Below are positions 7,082 to 15,537 of a stretch of 64,000 bases of DNA, piece by piece. Numbering within the stretch: the first letter of the stretch is position 1; each line of letters starts with the position of its first letter. This stretch comes from Prochlorococcus sp. AG-355-K03. GTDB taxonomy: Bacteria; Cyanobacteriota; Cyanobacteriia; PCC-6307; Cyanobiaceae. The translations under genes and the position numbers were made by a program. The DNA lies in NCBI GenBank assembly GCA_003278685.1, contig QCDS01000001.1:270460-334459 (forward strand), written 5' to 3'. Below the pieces are notes generated by a model. The model had not been told where the DNA came from. It ran no database searches and was given only the letters and a program-made list of their open reading frames with translations.

Positions 7082-7831
7082 ATGCAGAATCTTGTATCAA
7101 AAAAAGAAGAAGAGGAAAGAAGATTAAAAGCTTTAGCAGAATATAGGATTTTGGGAACCAAGCCAGAATCATGTTATGACGATATTACAAAAATTGCTGC
7201 TACAACCTGTAATGTGCCTATTTCTTTAATGACTTTGGTAGACAAAGATAAACAATGGTTTAAATCCAAAATAGGACTTCAAATATCAGAAACTAGAAGA
7301 GATTGGTCTTTTTGTACACATGCAATAAAAGAAAATAGTCCATTAATTATTCATGATGCTTTCCAAGATGAAAGATTTATAAATAATCCATTGGTTACTG
7401 GAGATCCAAAGATTCGTTTTTATGCAGGTTTTCCCCTTAGAAATAGTGATGGTAATAAGCTTGGAACTCTGTGTGTAATAGACAGAAAGCCAGGAAATCT
7501 AACTACACAACAATTTAATATTATGGAATTATTATCTAAGCAAATAGTTTCATTTTTAGAGCTTAGAAAAAAGTCATTAAATTTGCTAGATGCTTTATCT
7601 AATTTGCATAAACAGGAAGGGATTTTATCAGTATGTTCATATTGCAGAGAAGTGAAAAATAAGGAGGGCGATTGGATGCATTTAGAAAAATATCTTTCGA
7701 AAATTAGTGATATTAGATTCAGTCATGGGGTTTGTGATAATTGTATGGAAAAACATTTCCCAGATGTAATCGAAGTATGGAATAAAAAGGATTTTTTTGA
7801 AGATGGCCAGAAAAGGTTTTTAGAGTCCTAG
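7082..7831 (+). CDS. GAF domain protein with C-terminal CxxC/CxxC module (249 aa)
   Basis: Residues 1-20 are a charged helix. Residues about 28-165 are a GAF domain (ISLMTLVDKDKQWFKSKIG, FCTHAI, IRFYAGFPLR, LGTLCVIDR). Residues 180-225 carry C185-x2-C188 and C218-x2-C221, around EGDWMHLEKYLS and FSHGVC. That block, often read as a zinc-ribbon-like module, is found attached to sensory PAS or GAF proteins and response regulators. There is no kinase, cyclase or DNA-binding output domain, so it may act as a soluble light, redox or small-molecule sensor that binds a partner. The ATG at 7082 is clear. Confidence 0.8.
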   Translation: MQNLVSKKEEEERRLKALAEYRILGTKPESCYDDITKIAATTCNVPISLMTLVDKDKQWFKSKIGLQISETRRDWSFCTHAIKENSPLIIHDAFQDERFINNPLVTGDPKIRFYAGFPLRNSDGNKLGTLCVIDRKPGNLTTQQFNIMELLSKQIVSFLELRKKSLNLLDALSNLHKQEGILSVCSYCREVKNKEGDWMHLEKYLSKISDIRFSHGVCDNCMEKHFPDVIEVWNKKDFFEDGQKRFLES

Positions 7832-7919
7832 ATTCAATACCCGACTTTTTATTGTTTAATTTATTTTCTAAACAAATTCTTTATTTGGTGGTTAGTATTG
7901 TATAAATTTTGACTAGAAA

Positions 7920-8405
7920 ATGTTATTAGGAACTTTATTGACAGGTGAAATTGCTAAAAGTGCATTAGTAGCATATGTTCATTATTTAGGAATAATATTG
8001 TGTTTCGGTTCTCTTTTGTTTGAAAGATTGACTCTCAAAGTTGGTCTAAATAGAAATGAAACGATCTCAATGATAATTGCAGATGTGGTTTATGGTTTGG
8101 CAGGAGTTGCGATATTAGTTACTGGGATTCTGCGTGTTAAGTATTTTGGTCAAGGAGGTGATTTCTATACAGGTAATCCTGTGTTTTGGATAAAGGTTTC
8201 TCTTTATATTATTGTTGGATTACTTTCTTTATACCCAACAACAACCTATATCTTATGGGCCATTCCATTAAGTAAGAATAAATTACCTGAAATATCTGAA
8301 AATTTAGTCAAGAGGTTCAGACTAATCATTACTACTGAATTAGTGGGCTTTGCAACAATACCTTTGTTTGCCACTCTCATGGCTAGAGGTGTAGGTTTAG
8401 GTTGA
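7920..8405 (+). CDS. DUF2214 family membrane protein (161 aa)
   Basis: Four hydrophobic helices in a DUF2214 pattern: ALVAYVHYLGIILCFGSLLFER, VVYGLAGVAILVTGILRVKYFG, FWIKVSLYIIVGLLSLYPTT, and a C-terminal helix. The conserved H and ER in helix 1, and the RVKYFGQG loop before FYTGNPVFW, fit the family, which is widespread in cyanobacteria and has no assigned activity. Its TGA overlaps the TTG start of the next gene by 4 bases, so the two are probably translationally coupled. Confidence 0.8.
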   Translation: MLLGTLLTGEIAKSALVAYVHYLGIILCFGSLLFERLTLKVGLNRNETISMIIADVVYGLAGVAILVTGILRVKYFGQGGDFYTGNPVFWIKVSLYIIVGLLSLYPTTTYILWAIPLSKNKLPEISENLVKRFRLIITTELVGFATIPLFATLMARGVGLG

Positions 8406-8944
8406 ATAATTTATGTCTAGAAAGAAATTGTTTAATAAGTTCTAATAAACTATATAGATGGAGTTTAAGTTATAAGATTTCTAAATCTAAAAAAGAGATT
8501 ATTTTTATTGGTCTAAATCCTTCATTATCAGATGCAGTTTTCTTGGATAATACAACAAAAAAGATAATTAAAATCTCGAAAAATAATAATTACGGCAAAG
8601 TTAAATTAATCAATTTATTTGCTCTTATTTCAAGTAATCCAGAGAGACTCTTTAATCACAAAAATCCTGTTGGGTATTTAAACAATAATCATATTTATAA
8701 AAACTTAAAACACTGGTCTGAAAATAAAAATTGTGATTTATGGTTAGGTTGGGGTAACAAAGGGAAATTTCTAAATAGAAATAAAAGAATATTAAAAAAA
8801 ATAATGCAATATAACTCAATCAGAAAAAATAATTTTGATAATCCTCTTGGACCGCTTTTAATTAAGAAAACAATCAAAGATAATCCAATACATCCACTAT
8901 ACTGTTCTGATAATTCCATTCTCAAAGCTGTAAAAACGCTTTGA
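8402..8944 (+). CDS. DUF1643 family protein (180 aa)
   Basis: TTG start within a TTGA overlap with the upstream DUF2214 stop. IIFIGLNPSLSDAVFLDNTT near residue 33 is the conserved N-terminal block of DUF1643. KVKLINLFALISSNPERL and LWLGWGNKGKF follow, and the end NPIHPLYC matches the family's typical HPL region. The family is soluble, uncharacterised, and found in bacteria and phages. Coupling to a membrane DUF2214 protein is visible here, but its meaning is unknown. Confidence 0.8.
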   Translation: MNNLCLERNCLISSNKLYRWSLSYKISKSKKEIIFIGLNPSLSDAVFLDNTTKKIIKISKNNNYGKVKLINLFALISSNPERLFNHKNPVGYLNNNHIYKNLKHWSENKNCDLWLGWGNKGKFLNRNKRILKKIMQYNSIRKNNFDNPLGPLLIKKTIKDNPIHPLYCSDNSILKAVKTL

Positions 8945-9008
8945 TGCAAAGGTTTAAGGGCAATTAATTTAAACTTATGTTAAAATAACTTTAAGATCGG
9001 GTTAAATT

Positions 9009-9137
9009 ATGAGTAACACAAAGCAACTGCAAAAACTTAAAAACTTAAATGTAAAAGCAGAAAAATGCCTTACAAGAGATGAAGCACAAAAAATATTGAT
9101 AAAGGCTAATAAGGCTCAGAGTAAAATAAATTTTTAA
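9009..9137 (+). CDS. Small basic hypothetical protein (42 aa)
   Basis: ATG at 9009, TAA at 9135-9137. MSNTKQLQKLKNLNVKAEKC and then LTRDEAQKILIKANKAQSKI. It is highly charged and helical, with a pattern like a small helix-turn-helix or coiled coil, but no family was recognised. It sits alone between DUF1643 and pirin. The periodic charge pattern and ATG start argue for coding. Confidence 0.55.
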   Translation: MSNTKQLQKLKNLNVKAEKCLTRDEAQKILIKANKAQSKINF

Positions 9138-9231
9138 ATTTGATCTTTGCTTTTTTTAGAAATAATTTATCAAAACAATTTTACAAATATTTTTCTAATT
9201 ATTTAGAATTTTTTTATTATATTTAATTTTG

Positions 9232-9963
9232 ATGGTTTTTAATATTATTAAAATAAGAAAATCTCACGAAAGATTTAAATCTACTAGAGAATGGCTAAAT
9301 TCGATGCATTCATTTTCTTTTGCAGAGCATAGAGATCCAAAATGGGATAATTTTGGGAAAATTAGAGTTATAAACGAAGATATTATTTCTCCTAATGCAG
9401 GATTTAATACACATTCTCATGCAAATATGGAAATAATTACTGTCGTAACAAAAGGAGCAATAACTCATAGAGACTCTTTAAACAATCTTGGGAAAATTCG
9501 CAAAGATGAAGTACAAGTTATGTCTGCAGGTACTGGAATATCTCATAGCGAGAAGAATGAAGAAAATGAGAACTGTAAGTTATTCCAGATTTGGATATAC
9601 CCTCAAAAAGAAAATATCAAACCTCGATATGATCAAATTTCATTAAATGAAAAGTTGTGGGACAATCTTATTTTTAATTACAAAGACGGTAAAAATAATA
9701 AGCTTTTTCTAAATCAAAGTATCTCTTTATGGCGTTGTAAATATAAGCCAATTAAAGAAAAAAAATTGCCATTAAAAATCGATAAATATAATTGGATACA
9801 AATAATAGAAGGTAATCTTTTATTAAAAAGTAAAGATTCAAATTCAAATATATGTCTCGAGTCTGGAGATGGCTTGGGATTTGAAGTTAATAATTATGAA
9901 GATGTCTCTATAGATACTGAAAAAGAGCTAGATTTTCTCTTATTTTCGATGCCTTCCTTATAG
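9232..9963 (+). CDS. Pirin family protein (243 aa)
   Basis: I start at ATG 9232; a TTG lies immediately upstream at 9229. The N-terminal cupin has the pirin signature HSFSFAEHRDPKWDNFG, then GFNTHSHANMEIITVVTKG (metal-binding H-x-H), ITHRDS and GTGISHSEKNEE (the third His and Glu ligands). The C-terminal cupin is more divergent (IEGNLLLKSKDSN, ESGDGLGFE). Pirins bind iron; bacterial members often act as quercetinase-like dioxygenases or regulators. The length is normal for the family. Confidence 0.85.
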   Translation: MVFNIIKIRKSHERFKSTREWLNSMHSFSFAEHRDPKWDNFGKIRVINEDIISPNAGFNTHSHANMEIITVVTKGAITHRDSLNNLGKIRKDEVQVMSAGTGISHSEKNEENENCKLFQIWIYPQKENIKPRYDQISLNEKLWDNLIFNYKDGKNNKLFLNQSISLWRCKYKPIKEKKLPLKIDKYNWIQIIEGNLLLKSKDSNSNICLESGDGLGFEVNNYEDVSIDTEKELDFLLFSMPSL

Positions 9964-9977
9964 TTTATCTGTGACTA

Positions 9978-10292
9978 TTATCCATCAACTCCTTTATTAA
10001 ATGCATTTAAGGCTTGCAAAGCCATGTTAAGGTGAACTTCCATAGCACCAAGAGCAATTAAAGAATTTGATGATTTATCTTTTAGTAAATTCTCTTTTCT
10101 TTTTGACAACTCATTAACTACCTTCTTAGTTGAAGCTTCCCAATTGTTTATTAACTCTTCAAATTCTCTTTTTTCAGGACTTTCTATTTCTGCGAATTCA
10201 TCAGAAAAATGAGAATCTTTTTGTGCCTTAAGCATCAAGTAACTTAATTTTTTATGGCTTATTGCTTGAGGTAAATTGTTAGATTCACTCAT
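9978..10292 (-). CDS. Hypothetical helical protein (104 aa)
   Basis: ATG start. The product is soluble and almost entirely helical: ISHKKLSYLMLKAQKDSHF, the acidic FAEIESPEKREFEELINNWE, a Lys-rich coil, and NSLIALGAMEVHLNMALQAL near the end. The C-terminal hydrophobic helix may drive dimerisation. No family was recognised. It converges with pirin with a 14-base gap and lies downstream of murD on the same strand (gap of about 90 bases), so it may share that transcript. Confidence 0.6.
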   Translation of the reverse strand: MSESNNLPQAISHKKLSYLMLKAQKDSHFSDEFAEIESPEKREFEELINNWEASTKKVVNELSKRKENLLKDKSSNSLIALGAMEVHLNMALQALNAFNKGVDG

Positions 10293-10379
10293 TGATAGTA
10301 GTTAATTTTATAGTCAAAATCTAACTAATTAAGTGAATATTTGCTAGAGGGTAAACGGTTGTGATGACCGACCTGAAAA

Positions 10380-11816
10380 TTACGAAATGATACTTGAAAA
10401 AAAAATGGATTTATTAACCTTTAATTGTTCACTTATTAGTTTCTTGAAATAATCTCCACGCTCTTCATAATTTTTAAATTGATCAAAACTAGAGCATGAA
10501 GGTGAGAATAATAATGTTTCAACCCTATTATTTTGTAAATAATGAAAAACAAAATTTAAAAGCTCTTTCAGTTCTGAAAATTCAAAAATATTTTTTTTAA
10601 ATCCTTCATTAATAAGTGCCATTTTTAGGACTTTTGAGCTTTCTCCAAAAAGGAAAACACATTTAACTTTTTTCTTTAAAACTTTTATCCACTCACTATA
10701 TTCATTGCCTTTTAATCTACCCCCAGCAATAATTATTATTTGACCTTCAATTGAACTTATTCCTGCAATAGATGAGTCAAAATTTGTAGCTTTACTATCA
10801 TTAATTATTTCCAGATTGTTATTTTTATAAATTGTTTCCATCCTATGGGGTAATTGTCTGTAATTAGATAAAGAATCTTTAATCTTCTTTCCAGATAATC
10901 CAATTTTTCTTGCTGCTGCAATTACCAGTAAAAGATTTTGAAGATTATGCTTTCCTTTTAAAGAAAAATGTTCAAGTTTGAATAGTTTCTTTCCTCTCTC
11001 AATAATGAATGCTTGATCATCTATCCAATAATCGCATTGAAAAAAATTTGATTTATCGAAACTAGTTGTTATCCAAACACCTCTTGATAGCGCACTGTAG
11101 TGATTTCTTAGGTTTTTATCGTCATAATTATAAATTCTAAAATCAGATTTATCTAGCAAGCTTTTTTTGATGTTGAAATACTTCTCAAGTGTTTTATGCC
11201 TTTCAAGATGATCTTCTGTGAAGGTTGTCCAGATTCCAATATTAGGTTTTACTTCTGGAGATATCTCTATTTGATAACTGCTTAATTCAGCCACAAGCCA
11301 ATCAATTTTTTTGTGTTTTTTGGAGTAAGCATATTTACATAAAGGTGTACCAATATTTCCAGCAAAAGGAGCATATAATCCAGTATCGCAAAGTATATGG
11401 CTTAGTAAATGAGTAACAGTAGTCTTGCCATTAGTGCCAGTAATACCTATCCAATTTGTGTCTTTTAAAATTTCCCATGCAACATTAATTTCTCCAATTA
11501 TTTTAATTCCCCTTTTTTTTAATTCAATAATAGTTAGATGGTCACAAGGTATTGATGGACTTACAACAACAGATTCAATCTCATTCATAAAAGTTTGAAT
11601 TTCTTCAAATACAAATTCTTTATTCAGAGAAACTAGTGTATTAAGCTCTTCTAATTCTGCTTTTCTTTCTAAGTATTCTATCCCATCTTTACTTTCCCAA
11701 ACAATTACTCTCTTATTGATGCTGCTCAAATACTTGGCAGCCCAAAATCCAGATTTACCTAATCCAATTACAAGATTAATATTTTTTCTTTTACTTGAAT
11801 GATTATTATCTATCAT
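10380..11816 (-). CDS. murD: UDP-N-acetylmuramoylalanine--D-glutamate ligase MurD (478 aa)
   Basis: MurD adds D-glutamate to UDP-MurNAc-L-Ala in the cytoplasm during peptidoglycan synthesis. The N-terminal nucleotide-sugar-binding fold has [18 protein letters not shown]. The central ATPase domain has the Mur P-loop [17 protein letters not shown], then AELSSYQIE and FTEDHLERH. The C-terminal domain begins near LPHRMETIY, with [15 protein letters not shown] and the end [22 protein letters not shown], which is specific to MurD. The length is normal. The other cell-wall gene in the window is ddl at the right edge. Confidence 0.95.
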   Translation of the reverse strand: MIDNNHSSKRKNINLVIGLGKSGFWAAKYLSSINKRVIVWESKDGIEYLERKAELEELNTLVSLNKEFVFEEIQTFMNEIESVVVSPSIPCDHLTIIELKKRGIKIIGEINVAWEILKDTNWIGITGTNGKTTVTHLLSHILCDTGLYAPFAGNIGTPLCKYAYSKKHKKIDWLVAELSSYQIEISPEVKPNIGIWTTFTEDHLERHKTLEKYFNIKKSLLDKSDFRIYNYDDKNLRNHYSALSRGVWITTSFDKSNFFQCDYWIDDQAFIIERGKKLFKLEHFSLKGKHNLQNLLLVIAAARKIGLSGKKIKDSLSNYRQLPHRMETIYKNNNLEIINDSKATNFDSSIAGISSIEGQIIIIAGGRLKGNEYSEWIKVLKKKVKCVFLFGESSKVLKMALINEGFKKNIFEFSELKELLNFVFHYLQNNRVETLLFSPSCSSFDQFKNYEERGDYFKKLISEQLKVNKSIFFSSIIS

Positions 11817-11920
11817 TAAATTTATAATTGAATTTATATTAATTGCGTTTAAAGGTTAATTCAATCATGAGATCTTTCTTCAGTATTTATATACATTATT
11901 CGCCAAAGAAAAGTTAATTA

Positions 11921-12187
11921 ATGGAAGATAATACTGCAAAATATTGGTTCTCTTGGTTTTATGAAAAGTGGGAGAAAAATGCTCCAGGTGAATTAATTGA
12001 ACAAGGTTTAACTCCGTCTCAGATTGCTGAGCGCTTTGTAAATGAAAACCATGATGCTTTTATTCAATTGTCAAAAAAAATTGATGAAAAAAATTATGAT
12101 GCCTTAACAGAATTTATGAAACTCTCAGAAAGTGAATTACATATCTTGAAGTATTTTCTAAAGTTAGTAAAAATGAAAAATTTATAA
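11921..12187 (+). CDS. Small helical protein, paralogue of 1145-1471 (88 aa)
   Basis: ATG start. It begins MEDNTAKYWFSWFYEKWEKN and has an acidic helical body with LTPSQIAERFVNENHDAFI and LTEFMKLSESELHILKYFL. It aligns by eye over about 60 residues with the protein at 1145-1471, including the PWF/YWF aromatic start, the P..(I/V)AE.F turn and the K-L-(T/S)-E-(C/S)-E-(M/L)-H core. No known domain was recognised. Its end overlaps the convergent SDR gene by 6 bases. Confidence 0.65.
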   Translation: MEDNTAKYWFSWFYEKWEKNAPGELIEQGLTPSQIAERFVNENHDAFIQLSKKIDEKNYDALTEFMKLSESELHILKYFLKLVKMKNL

Positions 12188-13111
12188 GAAGTTTTTAAGT
12201 ATTTCAAGGCTTTTTTCCCATAAATTTTTTCTTTCTTTTTTATTCATGGCGAAAGGCGAAGTAGGGGATAGTTTTGGATGACCTCTGAAATTAAATCTAG
12301 GACCATAATGATCACCTCCTCTTGCGTCTGGTGAAGTAGCTGCATAAAGTTGAGGTAAAGCACCCATCTCAGCAGTTTGAAAAATAGGGCTTAATAATTC
12401 CAAGGAGAATGTTTCTAATGGACTTGGATTGGGTTTTTGAGCAGTAAAGAGATTTGTTTTTGCAATTCCCGGGTGAGCAGCTAGAGAAAGTATATTTTTG
12501 TGCTTTAAATTTTCATTTAGTTCCAGAGCAAACATTACATTTGCCAATTTGCTATTGGAGTAAGATTCCCATTTATTGTAATAGTTCTCGGCTTTCAGAT
12601 TTTTCCAACCAACTTTGCCAAAAAATTGTGCTCCGGAAGTCACCGTCACTACTCTAGATTCTTCTTTTTTTTCAATAATTGGAAGTAGCTTTAGAGTTAA
12701 AAGCATATGAGCTAGATGATTAACTGCAAATTGTATTTCATATCCTTGAGCACTAAGAGTTTTAGGCGGATGCATAATGCCTGCATTATTGATTAGTAAA
12801 TCCAAATTTTCAAAATTATCAAAAATTTTGGACTGAACTTCAACAATATTTTTTAAATCTGACAAATCTAATTCTAAAGGTGTAAATAATCCTTCAGGAT
12901 TAAGACCTTTAAGTTTTTTGATAGTTTGATTAGCTTTTTCAAGTGATCTACAAGCTATAACAATATGAGCATTTTTTTCTGCTAAGGCCTTTGCAGTGTA
13001 GTATCCAAGACCACTATTCGCACCAGTAATTAGCGCTGTTTTGCCTGTAAGGTTTGGAATATTAGATGTTTCCCAGTTAGAGATTTTAGGTCTTGAAATA
13101 GTGGCAGTCAT
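12182..13111 (-). CDS. Short-chain dehydrogenase/reductase (309 aa)
   Basis: Classical SDR fold. The cofactor motif TGANSGLGYYTAKAL at about residues 28-42 is followed by VIACRSLEKA, suggesting NADP preference, then LDLLINNAG, and the catalytic YSNSK with an upstream Ser (VTVTSGAQFF). The C-terminal part (HPGIAKTNLF, ARGGDHYGPRFNFRGHP) is like the retinol-dehydrogenase or protochlorophyllide-reductase-like branch. The substrate is unknown. True light-dependent POR is more conserved and has extra Cys residues, so I do not call it that. Confidence 0.85.
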   Translation of the reverse strand: MTATISRPKISNWETSNIPNLTGKTALITGANSGLGYYTAKALAEKNAHIVIACRSLEKANQTIKKLKGLNPEGLFTPLELDLSDLKNIVEVQSKIFDNFENLDLLINNAGIMHPPKTLSAQGYEIQFAVNHLAHMLLTLKLLPIIEKKEESRVVTVTSGAQFFGKVGWKNLKAENYYNKWESYSNSKLANVMFALELNENLKHKNILSLAAHPGIAKTNLFTAQKPNPSPLETFSLELLSPIFQTAEMGALPQLYAATSPDARGGDHYGPRFNFRGHPKLSPTSPFAMNKKERKNLWEKSLEILKNFL

Positions 13112-13219
13112 TTAGTAATCCTGCATATTGCTTTGGAATTTAACCAAAATTTAATTACTTTTCTACTGTAAATACTGGAAGTCAGTATCGTGAGCTCTTA
13201 TTGAAGGTACTATTTAGTG

Positions 13220-13969
13220 TTATTTTTCAATTGCATATTGCCATTCGCTATTTTGAGATAAACTTTTCTCTCTAAGTAACTGTAATTTCCTACTATTTAT
13301 TTTTACAACTATCCCATTAGTTGGATATTTCGCAAATATTTTTTTCTCTAACCAATTTTTTTTATATATTTGGATTTCGCTTGTATGATTTGTGAAGTAA
13401 CTGTCAGGGGTGCTGAAGCCACATTTTTTAAGATAATTAAGGGTTTCGTATTGATTAAGTCTTCTATTAAGTATTTGGAAACAGCAAAAGCGGAGACTTT
13501 CTCCAATCCCTTTCTTATCCTTAAGGTATTTTCTTGTAATTCTTTGGGAAATTCCGGCAACTTGGTTTGTAGCGTATAGTTCGCCTCTAATTTGAAAATC
13601 TCGTTTGATAGGAATACAATCGGGGACGTTTTTAATTTGTTTAATTTTGCTTGAGACATCAAATCCTTTTTTTGTAATAGCTTTATTAAATTTGCCATCT
13701 AGATATCTAATTGCAATAGCACAGCCATCAATTTTTGGTTGAATGCTTAATCTTGTTTTTGTTAATAAACTTTCCAAAAATTCTTTATAGTTTTCTTTGG
13801 CTAATTTTGGCAAAAGTTTATTATTTTTTTGGTTAAAGTAGTTAGGCTTTCGATCAACAGGAATAAAGAGCTTTTCAAGTTGCTTAAATGCATCATCCGA
13901 AATTATGCCTTCACCTATTCTGTATTGTTCATCTAGATACTTAACATTTCTCACTAGTAAATTATTCAT
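13220..13969 (-). CDS. Stand-alone NAD+-dependent DNA ligase adenylation domain (249 aa)
   Basis: Homologous to the N-terminal part of LigA only. Residues 5-33 resemble domain Ia, which binds NAD+ (YLDEQYRIGEGIISDDAFKQ). P78-K79-I80-D81-G82 matches the KxDG motif whose Lys takes AMP. RGELYAT at 128-134, PTNGIVVKIN at 216-225 and the final EWQYAIEK match the remaining nucleotidyltransferase motifs. The protein stops at the last of these and lacks the OB fold, zinc finger, helix-hairpin-helix and BRCT domains of a usual ligase of about 670 residues. The frame is intact, so this looks like a maintained short form rather than a fresh break. It may adenylate itself or a partner, or nick-seal with another protein. 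It is divergent from the photolyase-like gene. Confidence 0.75.
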   Translation of the reverse strand: MNNLLVRNVKYLDEQYRIGEGIISDDAFKQLEKLFIPVDRKPNYFNQKNNKLLPKLAKENYKEFLESLLTKTRLSIQPKIDGCAIAIRYLDGKFNKAITKKGFDVSSKIKQIKNVPDCIPIKRDFQIRGELYATNQVAGISQRITRKYLKDKKGIGESLRFCCFQILNRRLNQYETLNYLKKCGFSTPDSYFTNHTSEIQIYKKNWLEKKIFAKYPTNGIVVKINSRKLQLLREKSLSQNSEWQYAIEK

Positions 13970-14246
13970 AATAATTTTGATAAATATTTAAAAATCTTTT
14001 AGAAAAATTCATTTAATTAAAGATTTGAAAATTAAAATTAGATCTAAAAAGTAATTGACCACTAAATATCCTCCTACGCAGAGAGCGATTTAAGAGTATA
14101 AAATGTATTTATAAGACGTTTAAATTAAATACTTCAATCAAACATATTTACTTAAGAGTGGAACAGAAAATTTTAAGAATTAATTTAAAGGCAAATTTTT
14201 GAAATTTCTATCAATACAAAAAAAAATTTTTTAGAGTTATGAGAAA

Positions 14247-15395
14247 ATGTCATTTTTATTAAAAGCTCAAAATACCTGGGAAAATTTTGCGAAATACAAA
14301 ATCAATGATTATGCAAAATTAAGAAATTTTGATTTTGGACCAAATAACGAAAGTTCAGTTTCAAAATTATCGCCTTTCATTACTCATAGAATATTATCAG
14401 AATATGATCTGATTCATGATATTAAAAGTAAGTACAAAATCAAAAATTCAACTAAATTTGTTGAAGAAATATTTTGGAGAGTTTACTGGAAAGGGTGGAT
14501 GGAAAATAGACCTAAAGTTTGGAGAAATTTTATTTCAGAAAACAATCTCGATTTTGATTATGAGTTATATGAAAGTGCAATTAATGGCAATACAGAATTA
14601 GATTTTTTTAATTCTTGGGTACATGAATTAAAGCAGTACAACTACTTGCATAACCATACAAGAATGTGGTTTGCGAGTACTTGGATATTTAATTTAGGCC
14701 TCCCTTGGCAATTGGGAGCAAAGTTTTTCTTTAAATATCTTTTTGATGGAGATGCTTCATCTAATCTCCTTAGCTGGAGGTGGGTCGGAGGATTGCAAAC
14801 GAAGGGAAAACAATATCTTTTTTCATCATCAAACCTCAGAAGGTTTTCAAATAATAGATTTAATGTAGAAAAAATAAGTAATCAACAAATTTTTCTCGAA
14901 GAATCTAGTCAAATCCCATTTGAAGATGAGATTTATAAAAATGATATGCATCCTAAATCAGATAATCTGATTATGTTTGAAAATGATCTACACCTTGCAA
15001 CCCTTAAAAATTTACTTCCAAGCTATAAAAAAGTATTTATTATCCTTTTAAAAAATGAACAAAGACAAATTAAATTGTCTGAATCTGTATTGAAATTTAA
15101 ACAAGATTTGGTCTCTGAATTTTTAGAGCAATTCGATAATGTTGAACAGATTGATCCTTATTCATTGGAAAATATTTTTAAAAATACTAACGAAATAGAC
15201 ATTATTTATCCTGGAGTGGGAGAAAATTATGATTTCATAACTGAGTTTAAAAATTTACACCAAAAAAAAATTTTTAATCTTGTGAGGGATGAAGATTTAT
15301 TTGCTTGGAAATTTGCTAAAAGAGGGTTTTTTAAATTTAAAGAAAATATTCCAAAAATAAATCAGAGAATATTAGAAAATTTTTCAAAAAAATAA
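14247..15395 (+). CDS. Photolyase/cryptochrome-like protein with FAD domain first (382 aa)
   Basis: Residues about 10-205 match the FAD-binding half of DNA photolyases: FVEEIFWRVYWKGWMENRP (71-89), YLHNHTRMWFAS (133-144), LFDGDASSNLLSWRWVGG (165-182). The N-terminal antenna-binding alpha/beta domain is missing. Instead, residues 228-382 form an alpha/beta-looking tail with LIMFENDLHLATLKNLLP (231-248), which recalls the first strand and loop of a normal photolyase (FRxDLRL). IDIIYPGVGE (317-326) and KIFNLVRDEDLFAWKFAKRG (341-360) follow. This suggests a circularly permuted photolyase fold. Whether it repairs DNA, and which lesion, is unknown. Confidence 0.75.
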   Translation: MSFLLKAQNTWENFAKYKINDYAKLRNFDFGPNNESSVSKLSPFITHRILSEYDLIHDIKSKYKIKNSTKFVEEIFWRVYWKGWMENRPKVWRNFISENNLDFDYELYESAINGNTELDFFNSWVHELKQYNYLHNHTRMWFASTWIFNLGLPWQLGAKFFFKYLFDGDASSNLLSWRWVGGLQTKGKQYLFSSSNLRRFSNNRFNVEKISNQQIFLEESSQIPFEDEIYKNDMHPKSDNLIMFENDLHLATLKNLLPSYKKVFIILLKNEQRQIKLSESVLKFKQDLVSEFLEQFDNVEQIDPYSLENIFKNTNEIDIIYPGVGENYDFITEFKNLHQKKIFNLVRDEDLFAWKFAKRGFFKFKENIPKINQRILENFSKK

Positions 15396-15537
15396 TTTTT
15401 AACTTAGTTGAATTCCTAATCACAAAGCAACCCGTTTGGTAAGTAGGTATAAATACTTATTTAGGTGCGACTTTTGCTCTTTAATCCACGATGGATACTG
15501 TGACTAGTTATTTTTACTTAAGGATAATTTTTTAATA

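Noticed and set aside
10340..10375. Small inverted repeat CGGT...ACCG upstream of the murD stop, considered as a small RNA
   Set aside because: Four base pairs and no T tract; no support.
12182..13111. Light-dependent protochlorophyllide reductase (por)
   Set aside because: The fold is SDR, but the cysteines and insertion expected of true POR are not evident; kept as a general SDR.
13348..13698. 116-residue minus-strand frame overlapping the ligase-like gene
   Set aside because: Same strand, other frame; the ligase frame has all the nucleotidyltransferase motifs and this one has none. It is not a frameshifted continuation.
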